This document shows, piece by piece, positions 1 to 9,295 of a stretch of 64,000 bases of DNA. Under the pieces are notes generated by a model. That model was not told where the DNA came from. It made no database searches and was given only the letters and a program-made list of their open reading frames with translations. Positions within the stretch are counted from its first letter, which is position 1, and each line of letters starts with the position of its first letter. This DNA comes from Lutibacter sp. Its GTDB lineage: Bacteria; Bacteroidota; Bacteroidia; Flavobacteriales; Flavobacteriaceae. Position numbers and translations under genes: made by a program. The DNA is taken from the NCBI GenBank assembly GCA_030683995.1, contig JAUXPH010000036.1, positions 1 to 64,000 on the forward strand. Reading direction: 5' to 3'.

Positions 1-98
1 CGCCAGCTGGCGGGTCGGGCTTTTCGCTGCAATCTTTTCAGCGATGAAAAATCGCTAAAAAGTATTTATGCTGCAATCCCTAACGCAAATCACCTAAA
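1..98. repeat. Structured dispersed repeat, copy 1 (cut by window edge)
   Basis: This is the same element as at 62813-62908. It begins with the second half of a GC palindrome (CGCCAGCTGGCGGG), then a shared GCTTTTCG block, a CAATC motif, a hairpin (AGCGAT at 40-45 with ATCGCT at 51-56, flanked by TTTT and AAAA), a second CAATC motif and a CTAACGCAAAT end. The hairpin sequence differs from the second copy but pairing is kept. No open frame of note lies in it. The left part is outside the window. Confidence 0.8.
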
Positions 99-606
99 AA
101 ATGAAAAATAATTTGCCCTTTGCGTATTTTCTTTGCGTCTTTGCGGTTAAAATAGTGATTAGCCAATAATTGATTTATTTTGATTAAAACTTTGTGAAAC
201 TTTGAGTTTTTTCTTTGTGAATCTCTGTGTAATAGCATTTAAATACACAGAGATTCTCGGAGAGCCACGAAGTTTCACAAAGAAGATTTTTAGCCAACTA
301 GCGAACCTTGCGCAAAACTTTGCGTCTTCGCGGTTAAATAAAAATTTTGAATGAATTAATTATTTACTTGGATTTTATCAAGAATAATTAATTGCTGTAC
401 TAACTAGAACTTAGCCTCAATTCCAAGCAGATTTTCATCAGCATTGGATGTTTAAAAAGCCGTTTTTATGGGCTTTCATTTTAGCGAGATGATTATCTTT
501 GTTTTATTAATCAAATGAATTATGGTTTTTCTTCAGATAAATTGGCAGGAATATGTCATTTTAGGCCGAAGTTTAATCATAAAATTTAATAATTGGTAAA
601 CAATCG
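99..606. repeat. Gene-free region of layered dispersed repeats
   Basis: No gene is seen here. A 21-nt unit CTTTGCGTCTTYGCGGTTAAA occurs twice as a direct repeat (131-151 and 318-338, one difference). Between them lies a long imperfect inverted repeat: outer arms of 12 bp at 190-201 and 271-282, inner arms of 13 bp at 219-231 and 244-256. A related inverted repeat occurs at 54434-54479. A further AT-rich inverted repeat (354-364 with 383-393, plus CTTG/CAAG inside) follows. From about 400 to the start of meaB I see nothing recognisable and no clear -7 promoter element. Confidence 0.75.
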
Positions 607-1617
607 ATGGAAAACTACAAACCAAAAAGCAGGTTAACGGCCCAAGAATATATAAATGGTATTTTAAAAGGCGACCGCGTGCTGCTTTCAAGGGCAATTA
701 CCATGATAGAAAGCAATTTGGAAAGCGATAAACGCATAGCAAAAGAAATTGTGCAGGCCATTTTGCCAAAATCGGGAAATTCCTTCAGAATTGGAATAAC
801 TGGTGTTCCCGGCGTTGGAAAAAGCACTTTTATTGAAGTGTTCGGTTTGCATTTAATCAAACAAGGTTATAAAGTCGCCATTTTATCCATTGACCCAAGC
901 AGTCAGCGTTCAAAAGGAAGCATTTTGGGCGACAAAACCCGTATGGAAGAATTGGCGAATATGGATGAAGCGTATATCAGACCTTCAGCTTCCGGCGATA
1001 CGCTTGGCGGCGTTGCAAATAAAACCGGCGAAACCATGTTGCTTTGCGAAGCTGCCGGTTACGACATCATTTTAATTGAAACAGTGGGCGTGGGGCAATC
1101 GGAAACTGCGGTGCACGGAATGACGGATTTCTTCTTGCTTTTAATGTTGGCCGGCGCCGGCGATGAACTGCAAGGCATTAAAAAAGGCATTATGGAAATG
1201 GCCGATATGGTGGTCATCAACAAAGCAGATGGCGATAACATTCGAAAAAGCCAGATAGCAAAATCACAATATCAAAACGCCCTGCATATTTTCCCGCAAT
1301 CGGAATCGGGTTGGAGCCCTGTGGTAAGCACGGCTTCCGCAATTAAAAATATCGGAATTGATAAAGTTTGGGAAGAAATTTCTGCCTACAAAAAATTGGT
1401 GTTTGAAAATGGCTATTTCCATCAAAACAGAAATCTGCAGCAGGTGCAATGGATGTACAACAATATCAATGAAGAATTGAAGCACTTGTTTTACGGATCA
1501 AAGGACATTGCAAGTCAATTGTCAATGTTGGAAAAGGATATTATTTCCGCGAAAATATCGCCTGTAAAAGCAGCGCAAAAAATCATTGAGGCCTTTAAAC
1601 AGTCCTTTCAAAAATAA
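607..1617 (+). CDS. meaB: Methylmalonyl-CoA mutase-associated GTPase MeaB
   Basis: A G3E-type P-loop GTPase that protects and reactivates the B12-dependent methylmalonyl-CoA mutase and gates cofactor loading. At 336 residues it has the normal length of the MeaB/ArgK family. Visible motifs are the Walker A loop GVPGVGKST at residues 66-74, a conserved ETVGVGQSE block at 158-166 and the guanine-specificity motif NKAD at 205-208. It faces the mutase genes tail to tail (mutB ends at 1679), so it is a separate transcript, but the proximity fits its chaperone role. No clear promoter element was found in front. Family assignment is firm; the older name ArgK (arginine kinase) is not appropriate. Confidence 0.95.
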   Translation: MENYKPKSRLTAQEYINGILKGDRVLLSRAITMIESNLESDKRIAKEIVQAILPKSGNSFRIGITGVPGVGKSTFIEVFGLHLIKQGYKVAILSIDPSSQRSKGSILGDKTRMEELANMDEAYIRPSASGDTLGGVANKTGETMLLCEAAGYDIILIETVGVGQSETAVHGMTDFFLLLMLAGAGDELQGIKKGIMEMADMVVINKADGDNIRKSQIAKSQYQNALHIFPQSESGWSPVVSTASAIKNIGIDKVWEEISAYKKLVFENGYFHQNRNLQQVQWMYNNINEELKHLFYGSKDIASQLSMLEKDIISAKISPVKAAQKIIEAFKQSFQK

Positions 1618-1619
1618 TA

Positions 1620-1657
1620 AAAAACCCCGCACAGTTTTTTTGCCGTGAAGGGTTTTT
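1620..1657. terminator. Probable bidirectional terminator between meaB and mutB
   Basis: AAAAACCC at 1620-1627 pairs with GGGTTTTT at 1650-1657, with a further CAC/GTG pairing inside. It lies between two convergent genes and offers a T-run on either strand. The internal loop makes it weaker than the other terminators in this window. Confidence 0.6.
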
Positions 1658-1678
1658 CGCTTTCAAATAATTATGCTT

Positions 1679-3811
1679 TTATGCCTGTTCCAAATATTTC
1701 TCCATAATCGTTATCGCAGATTCAGAAATTACGGTGCCCGGACCAAAAATGGCGGCCACTTTTCTTTCCAATAAATAATCATAATCTTTTGCGGGAATTA
1801 CGCCGCCTGCAAACACCATAATATCTGGTCTTCCCAATTTGGCCAATTCTTCAATCAATTGCGGAATCAAGGTTTTATGTCCGGCCGCCAAACTTGAAGC
1901 GCCCACAAAGTGAACATCATTTTCAACTGCTTGTTTGGCAACTTCCTCAGGTGTTTGGAACAAAGAACCCATATCCACGTCAAAACCCAGATCGGCAAAA
2001 CTGGAAGCAACAACTTTTGCGCCTCTGTCGTGTCCGTCTTGTCCCATTTTAGCAATCATAACACGCGGACGACGGCCTTCAATCTGCGTAAATTTATCGG
2101 CCAATTTTTGCGCTTTTGCAAAAGTGCTGTCCTTGTCAATTTCTTTGCTGTATACGCCGCTTATTAAATTGGTAGCTGCTTTATGACGGCCAAAATGCAC
2201 TTCCAGCGCATCGGAGATTTCACCCAAAGTGGCGAAATTTTCGGCGGCTTCAACGGCCAGTTCCAACAAGTTTCCTTCGCCGGTTTTCGCACATTCAGTT
2301 AAAGCTGCAATGTTTGCATCAACCAGCTTCTGATTTCGGTTTGCTTTTAATTTTTTCAATCGTTCTAGTTGTGAATCTCTCACAGCAGTATTGTCAATGT
2401 CCAAAATTTCGATATTCGATTTTTCTTTGGTTTGAAATTTATTCACGCCCACCAAAATATCTTGTCCCGAATCCAATCGCGCTTGTTTTCTTGCAGAAGC
2501 TTCTTCAATGCGCATTTTATGAACGCCGGTTTCAATGGCTTTTGCCATACCGCCAAGTTCTTCAACTTCTTCAATTAATTTCCAGGCTTTTTTGGCGATT
2601 TCCTGGGTAAGATATTCCACATAATAAGAACCTGCCCAAGGATCTACCGCTTTGGTGATTTGGGTTTCTTCCTGAATATAAATTTGCGTATTTCGTGCAA
2701 TTCTTGCCGAAAAATCTGTTGGCAATGCAATGGCTTCATCCAGCGCATTTGTGTGCAGTGATTGCGTTCCGCCCAAACCTGCAGCCATCGCTTCAACACA
2801 AGTTCTGGCAACATTGTTAAAAGGATCCTGCTCGCTTAAACTCCATCCCGATGTTTGGCTGTGCGTGCGCAAGGCCATCGATTTCGGATTAAGCGGGTTG
2901 AATTGTCTGATGATTTTTGCCCAAAGCATTCTTGCAGCACGCATTTTGGCGATTTCCATAAAGTGGTTCATTCCCACCGCCCAGAAAAAGGACAAACGCG
3001 GTGCAAATTCGTCAATTTTTAAGCCCGATTTTAATCCGGTTCTGATGTATTCCATTCCGTCGGCCAACGTGTATGCCAACTCAATGTCGGCGGTTGCCCC
3101 GGCTTCTTGCATATGGTAGCCGCTAATGGAAATTGAATTGAATTTTGGCATATGGTGGGTGGTGTATTCAAAAATATCACCAATAATTTTCATCGAAGGC
3201 AGCGGCGGATAAATGTAAGTGTTACGCACCATAAACTCCTTCAAAATATCATTTTGGATGGTGCCGCTCAGTTGATTTAAAGCAACGCCCTGTTTTTTTG
3301 CCGCGGCAATGTAAAAGGCCATAATGGGCAACACAGCGCCGTTCATAGTCATAGAAACCGACATTTTATCCAAAGGAATTTGGTCGAACAGAATTTCCAT
3401 ATCCAAAATGGAATCTATCGCAACACCCGCTTTTCCAACATCACCAGTTACGCGCGGATGGTCCGAATCGTAGCCGCGGTGCGTGGCCAAATCAAAAGCA
3501 ACAGACAAGCCTTTTTGGCCCGCAGCCAAATTTCTTCTGTAAAAGGCATTTGATTCTTCGGCAGTTGAAAATCCGGCATATTGGCGAATTGTCCAAGGCT
3601 GCATCACATACATTGTGCTGTAAGGCCCTCTTGTAAATGGCGGCAATCCCGCCACAAAATTTAAGTGTTCGGCATCTTTGATATCATCTTCCGTAAAATG
3701 TTTTTTTACTGGAATTCCTTCAGGAGTATGCCAAATTTCTTGATTCTCCGAAGAAGTTGCTTTTTGTTTCACAGCGGTATTTAATGTTAAATCTGAAAAA
3801 TCTGGTCTCAT
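1679..3811 (-). CDS. mutB: Methylmalonyl-CoA mutase, large (catalytic) subunit
   Basis: Adenosylcobalamin-dependent isomerase that interconverts succinyl-CoA and (R)-methylmalonyl-CoA. The 710-residue protein has the N-terminal TIM barrel (about 50-560) containing the TIRQYAGFS substrate-tunnel block, and a C-terminal B12-binding domain (about 580-710) with the base-off motif DGHDRG, His594 being the lower cobalt ligand. Length and motifs match intact catalytic subunits. The start overlaps the end of mutA by 4 bp, indicating translational coupling. It is the last gene of the minus-strand methylmalonyl-CoA run and faces meaB. Nothing suggests damage. Confidence 0.97.
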   Translation of the reverse strand: MRPDFSDLTLNTAVKQKATSSENQEIWHTPEGIPVKKHFTEDDIKDAEHLNFVAGLPPFTRGPYSTMYVMQPWTIRQYAGFSTAEESNAFYRRNLAAGQKGLSVAFDLATHRGYDSDHPRVTGDVGKAGVAIDSILDMEILFDQIPLDKMSVSMTMNGAVLPIMAFYIAAAKKQGVALNQLSGTIQNDILKEFMVRNTYIYPPLPSMKIIGDIFEYTTHHMPKFNSISISGYHMQEAGATADIELAYTLADGMEYIRTGLKSGLKIDEFAPRLSFFWAVGMNHFMEIAKMRAARMLWAKIIRQFNPLNPKSMALRTHSQTSGWSLSEQDPFNNVARTCVEAMAAGLGGTQSLHTNALDEAIALPTDFSARIARNTQIYIQEETQITKAVDPWAGSYYVEYLTQEIAKKAWKLIEEVEELGGMAKAIETGVHKMRIEEASARKQARLDSGQDILVGVNKFQTKEKSNIEILDIDNTAVRDSQLERLKKLKANRNQKLVDANIAALTECAKTGEGNLLELAVEAAENFATLGEISDALEVHFGRHKAATNLISGVYSKEIDKDSTFAKAQKLADKFTQIEGRRPRVMIAKMGQDGHDRGAKVVASSFADLGFDVDMGSLFQTPEEVAKQAVENDVHFVGASSLAAGHKTLIPQLIEELAKLGRPDIMVFAGGVIPAKDYDYLLERKVAAIFGPGTVISESAITIMEKYLEQA

Positions 3812-5628
3812 ACTTCTAAGGATTTTATGGTTTTCTGAATTTTACGCTGTACACTTGAAATGGTGGAAATAATGTCCGATTTTAGATGGATGCATCCATC
3901 TAAACCCGCCTCGGTTAATTCACCGATTAAGTGTATTGGGTTTCCCGCCAATAAAAGCACTTTGTCACCATTTAATTTTCTGAATGCTTTTACAAAAGTC
4001 AAAGCACTTTCATCATAATCTTGGTCGGAACTGCAAATAACCACCACTTGCGATTTTGATTTTGCGCTTTTTTTAGCGGCATCCAAAGCGTTTTCATAAC
4101 TTTTTTCAGGCTGAATTTCAAATCCGCTCACGCCTAAAAAATCGTAGGCAAAAGCAGCTCTTGCTTTGCGCATCGTTAAATTTCCGAAACTTGTAAGTTC
4201 AACAATTGGACGCTTGTAAAAGTTTTTTACAAGTGATTCCGTTGTTTTTCTTAATGCTTCAATTTCTAGTGAGGCTCTTCTTGGCTTCAATAATTTTGGG
4301 TTGGGATTCATTTCGCCTTCAGAAAGAATTTCTGAAGAGATTTTTTCCGTCAAATTGGGATATTTGTTAACGCCAACCATCACCAATCTGCGCTGGCTCA
4401 ATAATTTAATTTTTTCGAAACGGATTTTTGCAATTTGTTGTTGAATAAATCCACTTTCAATGGACTGATTAAATCCGCCTTTTGCTTCAACTTCTTTGAA
4501 AAGTTCCAATGCCTTGTTTGCTATTTTTGCACTTATTTCTTCAATATAATAACAACCGTCGGCCGGATTGGCAACTTTGCCAAAGTAAGATTCTTCTTTT
4601 AAGATGGTGTAAATATTCCCGGCAATTCTGCTTGAAAAATCTGATCCTTCATGAAATTGGTTGTCATATGGATCAATCAAAACGCCATCAACATTTCCTA
4701 AAATGGCCGACATCGTTTCGGTGGTGGCACGCAATAAATTGGTGTGCGCATCGGTCACTGATTTGCTCCATATTGAAGTTTTGCCGGTAAGCGTGTGTGA
4801 AAATTCTTCAATGCCGTATTTTTTTGCAATTTCCTGAAGCAAGCTGTTGAAAGCCCTGAATTTTCCTATTTCAATAAAATATTCAGATCCAATGGCCAAT
4901 TGAAAATGAAGGTTGTTAAAAATTGTTTCTAAGGAAATGCCTCGGTCTGAATATCTTTCAATAAAGCAAACCAATGAATTTAACGTGTATGCAACCTCCT
5001 GAACCTGGTTGGCGCCCGAATCTAAATAAGCAGTTCCAGAAATGGTGATTGCTTTAAAATTGGGAAATTCCGATGCCATTTCAGCTATTGCCGCAGCTTT
5101 ATCGCATTGGCCGGGATTCATTTTTCCTTTTGTGATATAATTGGAGATTAACTCCAAATCAAAATATCCTTTCAGGTTTTTTGGATCAATTTTTTGGGCT
5201 GTAACATAATCAAAGAAATCAATGGCAAACGCAACTTCGTGTGCTTTTAAAATGAATGCGACCGCTATTTTATTCAAATTGATATTTGCAAGCAATCTGG
5301 AAACAAGCGTACTTTCTTTGATATCGAATAGCAAGCCGTTGATGCCTTCTTCAATGGCTTTTAACGCCAATTTGTTGGTGCTTTCTTCCGTTGGACCGTT
5401 GATGTATCTATAATTGATTAAAGATTGCGAATTTTCTCCGGTATTCTTTAAATAGTCTTTTTCGTCTTCTGAAGTAAAAAATGGCGGAATGTCAATGTTG
5501 CTGAGATTTTTCCAAACCAATTTTTTATTGAAATCTTCCCCTTTTAAATCAGTTTTCGCTTTTTCTGTCCATTCTTGCTTTGAAACAGGATTGAAATTTG
5601 AAAAAAGCGATTTATTATTATTGTTCAT
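3808..5628 (-). CDS. mutA: Methylmalonyl-CoA mutase, small subunit
   Basis: Non-catalytic partner of MutB in a heterodimeric mutase. It keeps the mutase barrel fold (about 20-440) and a degenerate cobalamin-binding domain at the C terminus; the DxHxxG motif of the large subunit is absent (the equivalent region reads SSDQDYDE), as expected for this subunit. The start is placed at 5628 ([10 protein letters not shown], 606 residues); an in-frame ATG at 5658 would add ten residues unlike the family and lies in the intergenic hairpin region. It overlaps mutB by 4 bp and follows the CoA-transferase gene after 83 bp. Confidence 0.95.
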   Translation of the reverse strand: MNNNNKSLFSNFNPVSKQEWTEKAKTDLKGEDFNKKLVWKNLSNIDIPPFFTSEDEKDYLKNTGENSQSLINYRYINGPTEESTNKLALKAIEEGINGLLFDIKESTLVSRLLANINLNKIAVAFILKAHEVAFAIDFFDYVTAQKIDPKNLKGYFDLELISNYITKGKMNPGQCDKAAAIAEMASEFPNFKAITISGTAYLDSGANQVQEVAYTLNSLVCFIERYSDRGISLETIFNNLHFQLAIGSEYFIEIGKFRAFNSLLQEIAKKYGIEEFSHTLTGKTSIWSKSVTDAHTNLLRATTETMSAILGNVDGVLIDPYDNQFHEGSDFSSRIAGNIYTILKEESYFGKVANPADGCYYIEEISAKIANKALELFKEVEAKGGFNQSIESGFIQQQIAKIRFEKIKLLSQRRLVMVGVNKYPNLTEKISSEILSEGEMNPNPKLLKPRRASLEIEALRKTTESLVKNFYKRPIVELTSFGNLTMRKARAAFAYDFLGVSGFEIQPEKSYENALDAAKKSAKSKSQVVVICSSDQDYDESALTFVKAFRKLNGDKVLLLAGNPIHLIGELTEAGLDGCIHLKSDIISTISSVQRKIQKTIKSLEV

Positions 5629-5657
5629 CGTATGTTGTATTAATTGTGAACCGAGCA

Positions 5658-5694
5658 ATTGCCGATCATTGAACTATTTTTTGGAATCGGCAAT
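5658..5694 (-). other. Intergenic hairpin between CoA-transferase and mutA
   Basis: A perfect 9-bp inverted repeat (ATTGCCGAT at 5658-5666, ATCGGCAAT at 5686-5694) with a 19-nt loop lies in the 83-bp gap inside the minus-strand run. There is no T-run after it, so it looks more like an mRNA processing or stabilising element than a terminator. Function is inferred only from position. Confidence 0.45.
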
Positions 5695-5711
5695 CATAAA
5701 TTAAACGAATG

Positions 5712-6995
5712 TCACACCAAACTGCTTCCGAATCTTTCAAAAATGGTTTTGTCAATATCTTCTCTGCAATCGGGATGTGCGATGTCTCTAAGCGCTTGCG
5801 AGCGTTGTTTTAAGGTTTTTCCAAAAAGGTTGGCAACACCAAATTCGGTCACTACATATCTTGCGTGAGCTCTTGTGGTTACAACCCCCGCGCCAACTTT
5901 TAGCGCCGGAACTATTTTTGAAACTCCTTTTAATGTTGTGGAGGTGATGGCAATAATTGGTTTTCCTCCTTTGGACAAGGCGGCGCCACGCATAAAATCC
6001 ATTTGTCCCCCAACGCCGGAAAACATTTTTAATCCGATGGAATCCGCGCAAACCTGTCCGGTAATGTCAATTTCGATGGCCGAGTTGATGGCGGTCACTT
6101 TTGGGTTCTGGCGAATGATGGCGGTATCATTTACATAAGTGATGTCTAACATTTCAATTTCGGGATTGTCATCCATAAAATCATATAAACGACGGGTTCC
6201 CATTGCAAATCCGGATACAATTTTATACGGATTTACTTTCTTCTTCGCACCGTTAATCACGCCATTTAACACCAAATCAACAATGCCTTCGGAGAACATT
6301 TCCGTATGAATTCCAAGGTTTTTATGATTGTTTAGATAGGTGAGCACTGCATTTGGAATACCGCCGATACCCATTTGCAGAGTAGCGCCGTCTTCAATAA
6401 TGCCGGCAATGTTTTTGCCTATTTGTTCTTCGGCCTTGGTAGGCGCCACCAAATGCATTTCCTGAATTTCTTCAACAACTTCAACGCAGGCGGCAAAATT
6501 TCTTAAATGAACCAAAGCATCACCAAAGGTGCGTGGCATACGCGGATTTATTTGCGCAATCACTTTTTTACCCATTTCAATGGCGGCAATCACAATGTCT
6601 ACCGAAACGCCCAGTGAACAAAATCCGTGTTTGTCGGGCGGTGTCACATTCACCAAAACAATATCCAATTCCATATAGCCCAAACGGAACAAGCTTGGAA
6701 TGTCGCTTAAAAAAATAGGGATATAATCGACCGTAAGTCCAACCATATTCCGAATATTTCCGCCTATAAAAAAAGCATGGGTATGAAAACTTTTGCTTAA
6801 TTCAGGTGCCGTATAACCGCATTCCCCTTCGGTATGCAGGTGAACAACTTCAACGCCTCTTAATTCTGGCGCTCTTGCAACCATGGCTTTTATTAAAGTT
6901 TGCGGCGTTGCAGAACCGCCTTGGATTAATACACGATCTCCAGATTTGATGAGCTTTACGGCTTCTTCAGCCGACATTTTGTTTGGTATGTTCAT
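5712..6995 (-). CDS. Acetyl-CoA hydrolase/CoA-transferase family protein
   Basis: A family-I CoA-transferase of the acetyl-CoA hydrolase/transferase (Cat1/AarC-like) type, 427 residues, with the usual two-domain layout. The block IEIDITGQ around Glu308 aligns with the catalytic glutamate region of succinyl-CoA:acetate CoA-transferases, and the Gly-rich loop FSGVGGQMDFMRG follows at about 325-337. Placed between the mutase genes and the decarboxylase pump, the likely reaction is CoA exchange between succinate, propionate and acetate, which would close a succinate-propionate cycle without ATP cost. The substrate is inferred from neighbours; 4-hydroxybutyrate CoA-transferase is a possible alternative within the same family. 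Confidence 0.85.
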   Translation of the reverse strand: MNIPNKMSAEEAVKLIKSGDRVLIQGGSATPQTLIKAMVARAPELRGVEVVHLHTEGECGYTAPELSKSFHTHAFFIGGNIRNMVGLTVDYIPIFLSDIPSLFRLGYMELDIVLVNVTPPDKHGFCSLGVSVDIVIAAIEMGKKVIAQINPRMPRTFGDALVHLRNFAACVEVVEEIQEMHLVAPTKAEEQIGKNIAGIIEDGATLQMGIGGIPNAVLTYLNNHKNLGIHTEMFSEGIVDLVLNGVINGAKKKVNPYKIVSGFAMGTRRLYDFMDDNPEIEMLDITYVNDTAIIRQNPKVTAINSAIEIDITGQVCADSIGLKMFSGVGGQMDFMRGAALSKGGKPIIAITSTTLKGVSKIVPALKVGAGVVTTRAHARYVVTEFGVANLFGKTLKQRSQALRDIAHPDCREDIDKTIFERFGSSLV

Positions 6996-7073
6996 TTTAT
7001 TAAATTTTAAATTTAACCTAATTTTTAAACACTGATTTTAACTTTAATTATTTTTAATTTAACGATTAACCTA

Positions 7074-8390
7074 TTATCCCAAGAAACTCAAAATAATACC
7101 CGCGGCAATGGCTGAGCCAATAACACCTGAAACGTTAGGGGCCATCGCATGCATTAACAGATAATTATGAGGATCCGATTTTAAGGCTTCAGCGTGTACA
7201 ACCCTTGCACTATCAGGAACTGCAGATACGCCTGCGGCTCCAATAAGTGGGTTTATTCTGTCTTCTCCTTTAAGAAACAGGTTCATAAATTTGGCAAAAA
7301 GCAAACCGCCCATCGTTGCAATCACAAAAGATATGGCGCCAAGTCCAAATATGAGCATGGAATCTTTGGTGATAAAAATATCTGCCTGTGTTGAAGCACC
7401 CACAGTTACACCCAAAAGAATGGTAACAATGTCTATTAATTTGGTGCGTGCGGTATCTGCAAGTCTTTCTGTTCTTCCCGATTCTTTCAATAAATTTCCG
7501 AAGAAAAGCATTCCCAATAAAGGCAAAGCGCTTGGAGAAATAAAGGTAGTTAAGATCAACGCGATAATTGGGAAAAGCATTTTTTCTTTTTGAGAAACCG
7601 CTCTTGGTGCTTTCATTCTAATTTTACGGTCTTCTTTGGAAATAAGCAATCTCATCAAAGGCGGCTGAATAACCGGAACCAAAGCCATATAAGAATAGGC
7701 TGCGATGGCGATAGGTCCAATCAGGTTTTTAACCACGGTACCGTCGGCCAAAATATTAACACCGTTTGCCAATTTTGAGGAAAGGAAAATAGCAGTTGGG
7801 CCATCAGCACCTCCAATAATTCCTATCGCTCCAGCTTCAGGCAGGTTGAAACCAAGGTAAAGTGCGCCCAAAAATGTGGCGAAAACACCAATTTGTGCGG
7901 CAGCGCCCAAAAGCATTAATTTCGGATTGGCAATAAGCGATGAAAAATCGGTCATAGCGCCAATCCCTAAAAAGATCAACGGCGGATAAATACCTTTTAC
8001 CACCCCAAAATACAGATAATTCAGCACTGATCCTGTTTCATAAATACCTGTTTGGTTTCCGGCAACAAATGGAATATTTCCAATAATAACTCCTGCGCCA
8101 ATGGGTATTAACAGCAGCGGTTCATAATCAAACTTAATGCCCAGATATATAAACACGATTCCAATTAAAATCATCAGTAAATGTCCGGATGTTGCATTTG
8201 CAAAACCGGTGTATTGGTAAAATTGTTTGATACCACCTATGGCTTCATCAATAAAACGCTCACTGGTTTCTTCATCGGCTTGTACAATGGTTGTTGACTC
8301 AGTATTTGTTTGGACAGAATTTAATCCGAGGGCTGGTCTGATGAAAATCAAAAGTGACAGCACGCCAAAAATTATTAATATTTTTTTCAT
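7074..8390 (-). CDS. mmdB: Na+-translocating decarboxylase, beta subunit
   Basis: Polytopic inner-membrane subunit that couples decarboxylation of carboxybiotin to Na+ export (family of OadB, GcdB, MmdB). At 438 residues it has an N-terminal signal-like helix and a roughly 50-residue extension before the conserved membrane core. Diagnostic blocks are GGADGPTAIF, carrying the essential membrane aspartate, and GAAGVSAVPDSARV near the C terminus, carrying the conserved Asn/Ser-type ion-site region. It lies downstream of the alpha, gamma and biotin-carrier genes on the same strand. The sequence alone does not tell oxaloacetate, glutaconyl-CoA and methylmalonyl-CoA pumps apart; the neighbours favour methylmalonyl-CoA. 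Confidence 0.92.
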   Translation of the reverse strand: MKKILIIFGVLSLLIFIRPALGLNSVQTNTESTTIVQADEETSERFIDEAIGGIKQFYQYTGFANATSGHLLMILIGIVFIYLGIKFDYEPLLLIPIGAGVIIGNIPFVAGNQTGIYETGSVLNYLYFGVVKGIYPPLIFLGIGAMTDFSSLIANPKLMLLGAAAQIGVFATFLGALYLGFNLPEAGAIGIIGGADGPTAIFLSSKLANGVNILADGTVVKNLIGPIAIAAYSYMALVPVIQPPLMRLLISKEDRKIRMKAPRAVSQKEKMLFPIIALILTTFISPSALPLLGMLFFGNLLKESGRTERLADTARTKLIDIVTILLGVTVGASTQADIFITKDSMLIFGLGAISFVIATMGGLLFAKFMNLFLKGEDRINPLIGAAGVSAVPDSARVVHAEALKSDPHNYLLMHAMAPNVSGVIGSAIAAGIILSFLG

Positions 8391-8449
8391 TTTTTTGTTT
8401 TTAACGAGTATTGGCTCTATTAAATTTCAGAACCAATAAATTTAAATTT

Positions 8450-8869
8450 CTAGGTCAACTCTATCATTAATTCACTTTGCAATACTTGTTGTCCGGCTTT
8501 TACATGAATGGCACTTACTGTGCCCGCTTGTTCTGAAGTGATGTTGTTTTCCATTTTCATGGCTTCAAGAACCAACAATCGGTCTCCCACTTTTATGGCG
8601 TCTCCAACTTTTATGTCAATGGACATAATAACACCTGGAATAGGCGCTAAAATTTTAGTTTTTCCCGATCCTGGATTTACCTTAAATGGTTCAATCGGTT
8701 TTCTTGATTTTGCGAGTACCATTGTAGGTGTTTTGGGAATTACATTTCCTTCCTTCATTTTTACAGAATAAGAAGTTCCGTTTACTTCTAATTCTATGAT
8801 GTCCTCTTCGTGTGAAATAATTTTAACGATGTAATTATTTTCGTGTATTCTAAATTTAAAATTTTTCAT
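8450..8869 (-). CDS. mmdC: Biotin carboxyl carrier protein of the decarboxylase pump
   Basis: A 139-residue biotinyl-lipoyl domain protein that carries CO2 from the carboxyltransferase (alpha) subunit to the membrane beta subunit. The biotinylation site is EAMKM with Lys105, in a C-terminal biotinyl domain of about 70 residues; the N-terminal half and the short Pro/Lys linker (about 46-72) are typical of standalone carriers in these pumps. It is distinct from the fatty-acid carrier AccB at 28084. It lies between the gamma and beta genes, 66 bp after gamma, with a strong hairpin in that gap. Confidence 0.9.
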   Translation of the reverse strand: MKNFKFRIHENNYIVKIISHEEDIIELEVNGTSYSVKMKEGNVIPKTPTMVLAKSRKPIEPFKVNPGSGKTKILAPIPGVIMSIDIKVGDAIKVGDRLLVLEAMKMENNITSEQAGTVSAIHVKAGQQVLQSELMIELT

Positions 8870-8886
8870 TGTGCTTGTTGTTTTTC

Positions 8887-8918
8887 GTTGCCAGATTGTA
8901 TTTTAACAATCTGGCAAC
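8887..8918 (-). other. Perfect 12-bp hairpin inside the decarboxylase operon
   Basis: GTTGCCAGATTG at 8887-8898 pairs exactly with CAATCTGGCAAC at 8907-8918 across an 8-nt loop, in the gap between the gamma gene and the biotin-carrier gene. Read on the minus strand it is followed by an A-rich sequence, not a T-run, so it does not look like an intrinsic terminator. A role in mRNA processing or in setting subunit ratios is possible. Confidence 0.6.
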
Positions 8919-8935
8919 TAATAATCCATAATCAG

Positions 8936-9295
8936 TTAAAGTCTGTTTTGTGTACCGTAAATTTTTGAGCTCCATGGCGAGTACAATTTCCGCGCTTGTT
9001 TAATGGTCAATATCGCATTTTCAGTATCGTGTTTTTCATGAAGATACAAGTGAATGGCCGTTGCGATTGCAGCAGCAATTTCTCCCGTAAATTTTTCATC
9101 AGCAGCAATTGCAATGTCTTTTATTTTTCTGTCTCTTCCTTTAGTGATTATTTTATATACATATAATAAAATAGGCACGCCATATTTAAAAAATAAGGAC
9201 AGAATAATCAACGAGCCAAAAACGATAAGCAATCCGGTGATCAGAATAATATAGCCTTCGCTTAATTGATCTATTTCTAATATTTGAGGTGTCAT
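8936..9295 (-). CDS. mmdD: OadG-family gamma/delta subunit of the decarboxylase pump
   Basis: Small 119-residue protein with one N-terminal membrane helix (about 16-40) and a soluble C-terminal tail, the pattern of the OadG/MmdD subunit that ties the carboxyltransferase to the membrane complex. Sequence conservation in this family is low, so the call rests mostly on topology and position. Its ATG at 9293-9295 overlaps the stop of the alpha gene by one base (TAATG), a typical coupled junction. Confidence 0.8.
   Translation of the reverse strand: MTPQILEIDQLSEGYIILITGLLIVFGSLIILSLFFKYGVPILLYVYKIITKGRDRKIKDIAIAADEKFTGEIAAAIATAIHLYLHEKHDTENAILTIKQARKLYSPWSSKIYGTQNRL

Noticed and set aside
2730-3119. 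Open frame of 129 codons opposite mutB
   Set aside because: It lies wholly within the well-conserved mutase gene on the other strand and its translation resembles no protein; the same applies to frames opposite the DUF2723 gene (57636-58103, 58411-58839) and the permease gene (16874-17687).
5712-6995. Simple acetyl-CoA hydrolase
   Set aside because: The conserved glutamate region and the neighbours favour CoA transfer; hydrolysis is usually a side activity in this family.
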